Of a stretch of 16,530 nt of DNA, positions 6,575-13,617 are shown one piece after another. The position numbers and the translations under genes were made by a program. Origin of the DNA: Candidatus Omnitrophota bacterium. Its GTDB lineage: Bacteria; Omnitrophota; Koll11; Gorgyraeales; Gorgyraeaceae. A model generated the notes under the pieces. It was not told the origin of the DNA and did not search any database. It saw only the letters and a program-made list of their open reading frames with translations. How positions within the stretch are numbered: position 1 is the stretch's first letter; the number at the start of each line of letters is the position of its first letter. Location: NCBI GenBank assembly GCA_018818505.1, contig JAHIRR010000220.1:1-16530 (forward strand). Direction: 5' to 3'.

Positions 6575-7585
6575 TCAAAAACTCTCCTTAATATTATCTA
6601 TCTTTTCCCTGTTGCAGGATAAAAAAGCCGACACAGGGGTATATATGTGGCAATTCCTGCATATAGAAGGCATATCACCTTTTAACCAATTTTGCCTCAT
6701 AGATCTCAATTTTTCGCCCCTCCATATATCATCCAGAGAATCCTTGTATACATTGCCTATGATCAGGCTGGCCTCTAGATCAGTGCACCAGCAGATACCA
6801 GCATCTCCATTAGCCAATATAATAAATCCATTATATAGCTGAGAGCATGGTTCTATTCTATTGTTTATCTTTCTAAAGGAATGCCCCTTGGGAAGTTCCT
6901 TTTCAGTAACAACACCTGTCCAATTGCCATATTCCTCCAGTATCTCAATATTAGCGCCGTATAAACCAACTATACGTTTATAATCGCTGCTTCCATAAAT
7001 ATCCCTGTAAGGCTTCTCTCCCCTCGATGTAATCACGATCTTTACCGGTTTTCCCAGCCTATTGTTCTCTTTGAACAGTTTTTCTATATTGCTGATTACG
7101 ATATCATAGGAGTCTACTCCGAACATGCGTTTATACATTTCTTTATTACCAATGCATGTAGAGACATAGACCCTATTTATCCCTGAAAGCAAAAAATCCG
7201 TGATATTAAAATTATCCAGCCCTATCAGATTTGTAAAGAGATATATATGTCCTATCTCCCTTTCTTTCCTGGCCATCTTAATCTTATCTATTAAACTTTT
7301 ATCAACTAAAGGATCTCCTACGATAGGGGTAAATTTTAATTCGCCTCCTCCATATTCCACGTATTTATCTAGAAAATACCTGAATTGTTCGTTTGATAAA
7401 ATATATTTTTTCCTTTTCTGATGGCGATAACCGCAAAAAATGCAGTTCGCGTTGCAGATATTGGTAGCCTCCACGGCAAGTTTCATAATGCGGTTTTCCG
7501 CAATTGCCAGAAGTCTTTCTTTTTCTCCGGTCTTTAACCTGTTTTTTCTGGAAAACAATAGATTTCTTAAAAATCTCTTAAACAT
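6575..7585 (-). CDS. Radical SAM protein with SPASM-like domain
   Basis: This 336-residue enzyme should bind a catalytic [4Fe-4S] cluster that cleaves S-adenosylmethionine. The CX3CX2C motif is at Cys44, Cys48 and Cys51 (TNICNANCIFCGY). A downstream GGGELKFTPIVGDPL segment resembles the glycine-rich GGEP region. The C-terminal region carries Cys247, Cys265, Cys267, Cys309, Cys312 and Cys324, including CSQLYNGFIILANGDAGICW and CRNC, the layout of a SPASM or twitch auxiliary-cluster domain. SPASM proteins modify peptides or, in glycan and antibiotic loci, sugars; here a sugar or small carboxylate is likelier, because no peptide substrate gene is seen. A longer reading would start with TTG at 7594. 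I prefer the ATG at 7585, with GGGGAG 11 bases upstream. It overlaps the preceding methyltransferase and is one base from the amidotransferase gene. Family call is firm; reaction is unknown. Confidence 0.87.
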   Translation of the reverse strand: MFKRFLRNLLFSRKNRLKTGEKERLLAIAENRIMKLAVEATNICNANCIFCGYRHQKRKKYILSNEQFRYFLDKYVEYGGGELKFTPIVGDPLVDKSLIDKIKMARKEREIGHIYLFTNLIGLDNFNITDFLLSGINRVYVSTCIGNKEMYKRMFGVDSYDIVISNIEKLFKENNRLGKPVKIVITSRGEKPYRDIYGSSDYKRIVGLYGANIEILEEYGNWTGVVTEKELPKGHSFRKINNRIEPCSQLYNGFIILANGDAGICWCTDLEASLIIGNVYKDSLDDIWRGEKLRSMRQNWLKGDMPSICRNCHIYTPVSAFLSCNREKIDNIKESF

Positions 7586-8232
7586 ACCGCCCAAATCTCC
7601 CCGAATCTGATGAAATATTCTTCTAATCTAAAACAGCCCCGCTTTAATTCGTCCTTAAATATGTCCAGCGTATACTCTATCTTATGAGTAGGGTCTAATA
7701 GATACGGCAGGCCTAATTCCTTTCTATATAAGGTCACCCAGTCACGGTCTATCATAGGAACGCGCACGATAATCTTTTCAGTGATTTTGCTTAACTTCTG
7801 CAAAAGCCCTGCTCTATCCTCTATATGCTCCAACACGCTAGAAAGTATAGCTGCGTCAAATCTAGAACTCTGAGGCATATTTCCGATGTCATCCAGAATA
7901 TATTTTATGTTTTCCTTTTTATATTTTTTCAAGCAATGTTCTATATGTTCTCTGTTTATATCTATGGCTGTCACAAATGCAGCCTTCATGGCTAGATCAA
8001 AACTCAATGCCCCGTTTCCACAGCCCACGTCTAAAACTCTGTCGCCTTCCTTGATATTATCTACGAAAAATTTATGGTAATCCATTAATCTATGTTTTGG
8101 ATGTAGCCCTCCCTCGCTAAAAGCAGCGTATCTTCCCAACATCGTGTATATCTTATGATGCACCCTTAATAAAAATAAAACTATTTTTCTTGAAATAGAC
8201 CTATTTGACAATACCTTATTTAGAATACCCAT
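7567..8232 (-). CDS. Class I SAM-dependent methyltransferase
   Basis: This 221-residue protein is a Rossmann-fold methyltransferase. Motif I is DRVLDVGCGNGALSFDLA near residues 63-80, the acidic residue after strand 2 is in VTAIDINREHIEHC, and motif IV-like FDAAILSSVLEHIED follows. This is the methyltransferase 11/25 pattern common in glycan loci. The N-terminal 60 residues are helical and basic. The likely job is methylation of a sugar or an intermediate, with no evidence for which. The ATG at 8232 is well supported by GGGAGAG at 8237-8243. The gene overlaps the flippase end by 13 bases, and its own end overlaps the radical SAM gene, so the three are translationally linked. Fold call is firm; substrate is unknown. 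Confidence 0.87.
   Translation of the reverse strand: MGILNKVLSNRSISRKIVLFLLRVHHKIYTMLGRYAAFSEGGLHPKHRLMDYHKFFVDNIKEGDRVLDVGCGNGALSFDLAMKAAFVTAIDINREHIEHCLKKYKKENIKYILDDIGNMPQSSRFDAAILSSVLEHIEDRAGLLQKLSKITEKIIVRVPMIDRDWVTLYRKELGLPYLLDPTHKIEYTLDIFKDELKRGCFRLEEYFIRFGEIWAVCLRDF
7597..7602 (-). promoter_or_regulatory. Ribosome binding site favouring the start at 7585
   Basis: GGGGAG on the minus strand ends 11 bases before the ATG at 7585 but only two bases before the in-frame TTG at 7594. A TTG so close is unlikely to be used, so the ATG is the better start, although 11 bases is a long spacing. Confidence 0.45.
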
Positions 8233-9728
8233 ATCTCTCTCCCTATGCCTCTATTTATCAATTCCCTGTCTTTCTTCTCAAATCCTTTATTAAAATAAGA
8301 GGCCACGATATATACCGCTAATCCAGTTAAAAAGACACAAACAAGAGAAAAAATACCGTTGGGCAACCCTTTTAGCGCAAACAGTACAGCGCACATCGCC
8401 AGGATATTCAGACCAAACCTGGTAAATGAACGCCAGGGATAACTGATGTTCAAGCCTCTTTTGATAATTATGTGGAACACGACTATTAAGGCTATGCCAG
8501 AGACCCCAGTAGCCAAGACCGCTCCCTTTGCTCCATATATAGGGATAAGGATTATATCGCCTATTAAATTTAATCCTCCAAAGAGTATTGATATTAAAAA
8601 TAGCCGTTTTTTCTCAAGCGTATATATAATCGAGCTGTAGGAATACAAAAATTGAAGTAGTGTTACAAAGAATAATGACAGGATAAACAGATCTTTATTT
8701 TCCAGATAACTAACATTAAATACATATTTTATTATTCCGTCCGAAAGGATCATAAAAGATAGAAATAAAGGCACCATTGTAAAAAAAGTCAAACGGCTGA
8801 TGAACGAAAAGAAATATACCAGGTCCTTATTGCTTTTCGTAGCAGCATATCGACTCACTACGACAGGAGTCAATAAAGACCTCAGCGCGCTTGCTGGAGA
8901 CAGCCGCATAATAGTAAGAGGTATGCCGAATGCAAAGGAATACAGCCCTACTGCTTTAGGCCCGATAAAGTAAGACAATAGAAATATATCAGCTGAGCGG
9001 TCTGTAAAAAAATAGGCTATGTTTGCCAGGTATACATAGCCGCTGAAACTCATAAATCTCTTTAACGGAAGATTTTTATTGACCTTGGACATCAGAACAG
9101 GAAGGCATAAAATCTTCCTATAAACCTTATAAAAATACAACAGGAATAATGCCACCTCTATAATCAGCCATGCCAATACTATGCCATACAGGCCGTACCC
9201 TAAGACTATGGATAGAGCAAATAAACCTAATTGAAGCGCCTTGCAGATTATGTTAATTATATTTAAATATCTGTTTTCCAGCATAGCAGGCAAGGCACCA
9301 TCTCCGAGCAGCTTTGATTCAACATTGAAAAACGTGATAAGGAGCGAGGCAAGGACGCAGAGTTTCCAAGCATGCGGGATATTGAATACAAGCAGCAGCT
9401 TATCAATGCTCACCAAAAAGATAAGCACAAACAAAACATCGGCCAAAAACCTGAGCAGCATAGACCCTATAATTATGTTTTTCTGCACATAGATATCATT
9501 TTTTTGCCTGTATTCCGGAAGATATCTCTGGATTGCCTGAGTAATACCGAACGCGGTAATAAGGTTCGCGACGATTACAAGCGACCATAGAAAATTATAG
9601 ATACCATATTCTTCTATAGTCAGTTTTTTAATCAGATATACAGAGGTAAAAAAACCTAAAATGGCGGTAGACGCCAAACCCGCGTATTGATATGCAGCCC
9701 CCTGGAAACTTTTCTTTAATAGCGTCAT
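8220..9728 (-). CDS. wzx: Wzx-type polysaccharide flippase (MOP superfamily)
   Basis: This integral membrane protein would flip undecaprenyl-linked repeat units from the cytoplasmic to the outer face of the inner membrane. Its 502 residues fall into many hydrophobic spans, consistent with the 12-14 helices usual in Wzx/MurJ-like MOP exporters. The N-terminus, LKKSFQGAAYQYAGLASTAI followed by LGFFTSVYLIKKLTIEEYGIY, is characteristic of the polysaccharide biosynthesis/Wzx family, as is the EYGIYNFLWSL segment after the first helix. A charged loop RYLPEYRQKND follows helix 2, as in other family members. The start overlaps the asnB stop (ATGA) with AGGA about ten bases upstream, and the stop overlaps the next gene by 13 bases. 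It is the only export component in the window; no Wzy or Wzz is visible. The gene symbol reflects role by family and context, not a specific orthologue. Confidence 0.88.
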   Translation of the reverse strand: MTLLKKSFQGAAYQYAGLASTAILGFFTSVYLIKKLTIEEYGIYNFLWSLVIVANLITAFGITQAIQRYLPEYRQKNDIYVQKNIIIGSMLLRFLADVLFVLIFLVSIDKLLLVFNIPHAWKLCVLASLLITFFNVESKLLGDGALPAMLENRYLNIINIICKALQLGLFALSIVLGYGLYGIVLAWLIIEVALFLLYFYKVYRKILCLPVLMSKVNKNLPLKRFMSFSGYVYLANIAYFFTDRSADIFLLSYFIGPKAVGLYSFAFGIPLTIMRLSPASALRSLLTPVVVSRYAATKSNKDLVYFFSFISRLTFFTMVPLFLSFMILSDGIIKYVFNVSYLENKDLFILSLFFVTLLQFLYSYSSIIYTLEKKRLFLISILFGGLNLIGDIILIPIYGAKGAVLATGVSGIALIVVFHIIIKRGLNISYPWRSFTRFGLNILAMCAVLFALKGLPNGIFSLVCVFLTGLAVYIVASYFNKGFEKKDRELINRGIGREIWVF

Positions 9729-11551
9729 TCTTTTTTATCCTGACAATACCACCTGGAAAACCACTCTTCCAATACGGCGACCTGCCAGATCTTTGCGTCA
9801 AGGTGATTCTGTCCGATATCCCCTGATTGGATTTTTGCCCACGATGCCTTATCAATAATCCCGGAGCTCAATAAACGTCCTTTATTTATGCCTTTCAGCA
9901 TATCGCCTACGGGCCAGTATTGATGTATCGGACAGCTGAATCCCTGCTTTGGTTTATTTAAAATATCCTTCGGGACTTTGTCCTTTATGAGTTTTTTCAG
10001 TATATATTTGCTTGTCTTATCTCTTATGCATAGATCATCCGGCAGCGAGAACGCGAACTCAACAATACGATAATCCAGAAAGGGCGGCCTTACTTCCAGC
10101 GAATTGGCCATAGAAGCCCGGTCAACCTTTGTCAGTATATCGTCCGCCAAAAAGGTTACCGCGTCTATATATTGCCAGCGTTTATGCGCGGAAAGGTCCT
10201 TTCTGTAATGTCTGCGGTAAATATAATTTTCTGATTCAGGGAAATCTTCGCTTTTTACCGCAGGAAAAAGCCTTTTTAATTCCCTGACAGTAAACCTGGG
10301 TGATGTCATCTGGCGATATAGCCCAAAGGCATCTCTTGTATGGCTTAATATGCTGCCCCTCCCCTTTAATAGTTTTAACGCGGGATAAAAAAGACAGGCA
10401 AGCGGTTTCCATCGCATTAATCTTTTATGCCTCTCATACCATTTATAACCGCCGAAAAGCTCATCTCCGCCATCGCCGGACAAAACTACTGTTGTATGTT
10501 TTTTAGCGATCTTGCTGACCAGGAAAGTAGGGATAATGGAGCTGTCCCCAAGCGGTTCATCAAAGTAATTAAAAATATCTTTTAATCGCTGTATGTTCCC
10601 AGGACTTACTATGTCTTCGCTATGTGTTGTTTTAAAATGCCTGGCTACGATAGCCGCGTCTTTTAATTCCGATCTTTGAAAATCATGAAAACCAATGCTG
10701 AATGTATTTATATGTGGGGCTGCGGAGGCGGCGTACGAGGTTATTGCCGTAGAATCAATCCCGCCGCTTAGCAATATCCCTATAGGTACATCGCTTATCA
10801 AATTATAAGATACGGAAGATTTTATAAGGGAGTCCAGGCATTCTACGGCATCGTCTTCCTTCCAGCGTTTCTGCTCCAATGGTATTTGCCAATAACGCCT
10901 CTTGGTCAGCAAATTACCAGCCTTGTTATATATCAGATAATGCCCTGGTTCCAGTCTGAAGATATTTTTCCATATTGAGCATTCGCCCGGTATATAACGG
11001 TATATAAGATAGGAAAAAAGCGCTGGGTAACATATATCTTTTTTATAAAAAGGGAGCTCTATTATGGCCTTGGGTTCGGAAGCAAAAACAAAATTGTCAG
11101 CCTGATGCAGGTAATAAAGAGGCTTTATTCCAAGCCTATCGCGGGCAAGGAAAAGATTCTGCCTGTTTTCATCCCAGATAGCGAAACTAAACATGCCATT
11201 TAGGCGCTTCAGGCATTCTGTTCCCCACTGCTCATATGCATGAAGTATGGCTTCAGAATCAGTCCTGGACTTAAATCTGTGTCCATAACCGATCAAATCC
11301 TTTCTAAGTTCCTCAAAGTTATAGATCTCGCCGTTAAAAGTCAGCCATATAGAACCATTTTCGTTTGACATAGGCTGTTTCCCTTTTTCAGAAAGATCTA
11401 TGATAGCCAGCCTATTATGCGCCAGATAGACCCCGAGTCTCTCATTAAGATATTCTCCGAACGCGTCAGGTCCCCTGTGTCTCTGCGTCAAAGCGTATTT
11501 AGCCAGATCACGGACTGAAGAAGGGCCTATAAAACCAAAGATACCGCACAT
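9725..11551 (-). CDS. asnB: Asparagine synthase (glutamine-hydrolysing), AsnB type
   Basis: This is a class II glutamine amidotransferase of the AsnB family, 608 residues and apparently intact. The N-terminal Ntn-hydrolase domain has the nucleophile Cys2 (MCGIFGFIG), RHRGPDA at 24-30, Arg47, NGEIYN at 73-78 and Asp98 in RTDSEA. The C-terminal ATP-pyrophosphatase domain has the PP-loop SGGIDS at 262-267, SGDGGDELFGGY near 358-369, and the late KVDRASMANSLEVRPPFLD segment. Family members make asparagine; copies inside polysaccharide clusters are thought to amidate sugar acids or related carboxylates, which is the likelier role here given the neighbours. The start is supported by AAGGAA at 11560-11565, eight bases upstream and overlapping the previous stop. 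The stop overlaps the flippase start by four bases. Part of the gene (10081-10380) counts at 45% G+C, clearly higher than several neighbours. Family call is firm; target is inference. Confidence 0.93.
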   Translation of the reverse strand: MCGIFGFIGPSSVRDLAKYALTQRHRGPDAFGEYLNERLGVYLAHNRLAIIDLSEKGKQPMSNENGSIWLTFNGEIYNFEELRKDLIGYGHRFKSRTDSEAILHAYEQWGTECLKRLNGMFSFAIWDENRQNLFLARDRLGIKPLYYLHQADNFVFASEPKAIIELPFYKKDICYPALFSYLIYRYIPGECSIWKNIFRLEPGHYLIYNKAGNLLTKRRYWQIPLEQKRWKEDDAVECLDSLIKSSVSYNLISDVPIGILLSGGIDSTAITSYAASAAPHINTFSIGFHDFQRSELKDAAIVARHFKTTHSEDIVSPGNIQRLKDIFNYFDEPLGDSSIIPTFLVSKIAKKHTTVVLSGDGGDELFGGYKWYERHKRLMRWKPLACLFYPALKLLKGRGSILSHTRDAFGLYRQMTSPRFTVRELKRLFPAVKSEDFPESENYIYRRHYRKDLSAHKRWQYIDAVTFLADDILTKVDRASMANSLEVRPPFLDYRIVEFAFSLPDDLCIRDKTSKYILKKLIKDKVPKDILNKPKQGFSCPIHQYWPVGDMLKGINKGRLLSSGIIDKASWAKIQSGDIGQNHLDAKIWQVAVLEEWFSRWYCQDKKE

Positions 11552-11563
11552 TTTAACGTTTCC

Positions 11564-12847
11564 TTATATTATTTTCAGGCTATTCAAAAAAGCCTTTAGC
11601 CTGCCCGGCCTTCGTTCCTTATATGCAGGCAAGACAACAGCCGGACTTCCAGAGCCTTTTACAAAGAAAATTCTGTCAAAACTATTTTTTAATCTTTCAG
11701 CAGCAGACGTATAAAAGAAGCCCGCTATGATTTCATGAAAATCAACTACGATACCTTTAAACAGCCTTACTGTCGTTTCTCTTTGCGCGCCTCCAAAAAA
11801 CATGACAGCCCTTTTTGGCTTATATTTTTTCAAAATACCCCTGATACTGCCAGCATTGCTTTTAGTAAACTTCACTTTTCTTGTTTTACTTTCAAAGCAT
11901 TGTGTCAAATATTCCTTATTCTCCCCTTTAATTTCTCCAGCACATATAAGCATGTCTGCCTGAAAATCCTCCAACGCCCCATATACCGCGTCATACAAAC
12001 CATTTTCGAATCTATTTCCGTGCCTTTTAAGAGACGCGGCAATAAATGATCCCATTGAAGTCAAAGAAAATTCCCGGTATAACTCATGCCAATAGTCCCA
12101 CATCTCTTTACCCAGATCCTTCGGCCTGTTCTTTGTAAACGGCTTCCCTTCTAAGATAATAGGATGCCATCCTGTTTTATAATGGATTACATGCGTATCT
12201 CCTGTAATAGGGCAACTATTAGTTTCGTTCAGATACTTACAAGCCACTCCCTTAAATCTGACTGTTTCTCCGTCTATAACCCTCTCAAAAGAAGCATCGT
12301 AATTTGATGAATCAAGCAATATTGCCAGAGTATGCTGACTCCCGCCGCCGTTCATCTTATGGGCAAGTCGAAGTTTTTCTTCATCGTGGACAATCTCTTC
12401 TGTAAGGGCCAGCCATTTTTTCATAAAAACGCGGCCTGATTTATTATTATTAATGGCTACCATTCCTGCGTTAAGTGGGGTTTGCTCTCGTTTCCAGGTA
12501 TACATAACATCGTAACTGTCATCTATGAAATTGGCCATGTTCTTACAAAGCGCTGCATCACAATCAAGAAAAAAAAGAGATTCCTCAGGATACAGCTCGC
12601 ACGCCTTAAACCAATGACGAAGCCGCAGAGGTATCTTCTGAAGGATATAATCTTCCTCTATAATCTTCGGATTTTGAATAAACTCATAAACCGGGAACCT
12701 ATCCCTTAAAATTAAGACCTCATGATCAGGAAGATCGTCATAAAATATAGCCACCTTTTCGTAAGGATGATATTGTTCTATGCTCTGAAGAAGAACAGAA
12801 GCAAATGGAAGATAATAAATCCCATATACAGTAGTTATAAATCTCAT
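11564..12847 (-). CDS. GT8-like glycosyltransferase with unrecognised C-terminal domain
   Basis: This is a probable GT-A fold sugar transferase. From the chosen start, residues 1 to about 260 resemble the GT8 family or related nucleotide-diphospho-sugar transferases: an N-terminal strand MRFITTVYGIYYLPFASVLL, a metal-binding DxD written as FFLDCDAAL (DCD near 95-97), a NAGMVAIN segment like the NTGVMLIN of GT8 enzymes, and THVIHYKTGWHPI resembling the late histidine motif. The last 140-150 residues (from about YDAVYGALEDFQADMLICAG to the end) alternate predicted strands and helices and match nothing I recognise. The start at 12847 is preferred over the ATG at 12856. It gives an ATGA overlap with the previous stop and a GGAG ten bases upstream, whereas the same GGAG lies only one base from the 12856 codon. 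Glycosyltransferase identity is likely; exact family is uncertain. Confidence 0.75.
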   Translation of the reverse strand: MRFITTVYGIYYLPFASVLLQSIEQYHPYEKVAIFYDDLPDHEVLILRDRFPVYEFIQNPKIIEEDYILQKIPLRLRHWFKACELYPEESLFFLDCDAALCKNMANFIDDSYDVMYTWKREQTPLNAGMVAINNNKSGRVFMKKWLALTEEIVHDEEKLRLAHKMNGGGSQHTLAILLDSSNYDASFERVIDGETVRFKGVACKYLNETNSCPITGDTHVIHYKTGWHPIILEGKPFTKNRPKDLGKEMWDYWHELYREFSLTSMGSFIAASLKRHGNRFENGLYDAVYGALEDFQADMLICAGEIKGENKEYLTQCFESKTRKVKFTKSNAGSIRGILKKYKPKRAVMFFGGAQRETTVRLFKGIVVDFHEIIAGFFYTSAAERLKNSFDRIFFVKGSGSPAVVLPAYKERRPGRLKAFLNSLKII

Positions 12848-13617
12848 TCTTGACATTCTCCTTTGTGCCTTTTAAAATTTATTACACCTAATATTCTTTT
12901 TGGTATTTTTAAAAAAATACGCATCAAACTTTCTGCCAGGCATTTTAATCTGTATATAAAAACAGTTTTCCTGTGTTTTTTCTTGTAAAATAGGCAGTCC
13001 TTATATGTTATTCCATTTATGTATTTAACTCCTATATTAATAAAAAAATAACCTAGCTTTTTATTTTTTTTAATACAGTTCTTGGTTCTTGCTTTCAATC
13101 CAGGTTCTATAAAATCATGAAACTCGACTGATATCTGTTCTATCTTGTCAAAATCTTCTTTTGAAAATCTCTCGAGCACATCCCATTCTGCGCCCTCTAT
13201 ATCCATCTTTAATAAATCTATTTTTTTAATACTATACATAGAGAATATATCGTTTAGCGTAAACATCTTTACATTTATTTCGCTCTTAACCTTGTTTAAT
13301 TCGCTGAATGACCTGAATAATGAACTTGAGCTTGGTGATTCGCTTAAATAGAACTTGATACCATCTCTTGGTTCGCCTCCAATAACTGCGTTCACCACCT
13401 TCACCGCATCATTGTCTTTGAAAAAGTCTTTTAGTTCTACGTTTAATTCCGGATTTCCTTCAACTAAAACAAGCATTGAATAACAGCATTTTTCTGCTAT
13501 TTTTTTTGAAAAATTCCCCCTGCTTGCGCCCAGATCCACAACAACAGACCCTCTGTCTAGATTGTTAATAAAAGTATGGCGCGCTACAGATTCGATTTTT
13601 GGGTTCAGATCTTTCAT
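12844..13617 (-). CDS. FkbM-family SAM-dependent methyltransferase
   Basis: This is a class I S-adenosylmethionine methyltransferase of the FkbM family. Members usually O-methylate sugars or polyketides, so here the target is probably a hydroxyl on the glycan. Motif I is VVDLGASRGNF at residues 26-36, the acidic ribose-binding position is in LVEGNPEL at 51-58, and the family signature KIDLLKMDIEGAEWDVLERF is at 132-151. The length of 257 residues is normal. The C-terminus is very basic (KKHRKTVF, KIPKRILGVINFKRHKGE), which may favour membrane or nucleotide-sugar association. The start overlaps the preceding stop by four bases; no strong ribosome site is seen, so translation is probably coupled. 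Composition is A+T-rich: a hand count over 12961-13260 gives 29% G+C, against 45% in part of the nearby asnB, which suggests separate acquisition. Family call is firm; substrate is inference. Confidence 0.9.
   Translation of the reverse strand: MKDLNPKIESVARHTFINNLDRGSVVVDLGASRGNFSKKIAEKCCYSMLVLVEGNPELNVELKDFFKDNDAVKVVNAVIGGEPRDGIKFYLSESPSSSSLFRSFSELNKVKSEINVKMFTLNDIFSMYSIKKIDLLKMDIEGAEWDVLERFSKEDFDKIEQISVEFHDFIEPGLKARTKNCIKKNKKLGYFFINIGVKYINGITYKDCLFYKKKHRKTVFIYRLKCLAESLMRIFLKIPKRILGVINFKRHKGECQE
12858..12861 (-). promoter_or_regulatory. Ribosome binding site deciding the start at 12847
   Basis: On the minus strand GGAG (inside AAAGGAGAATG) lies ten bases before the ATG at 12847 but only one base before the ATG at 12856. 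Together with the ATGA overlap with the upstream stop, this argues for 12847. Confidence 0.55.

Noticed and set aside
9663..9670. GGCGGTAG, identical to the ops element that recruits RfaH to polysaccharide operons
   Set aside because: It is on the plus strand, opposite to transcription, and inside the flippase coding sequence. It is a chance octamer.
9628..9855. A 75-codon minus-strand frame bridging asnB and wzx
   Set aside because: It overlaps the ends of two well-supported genes in another frame and has no family features.
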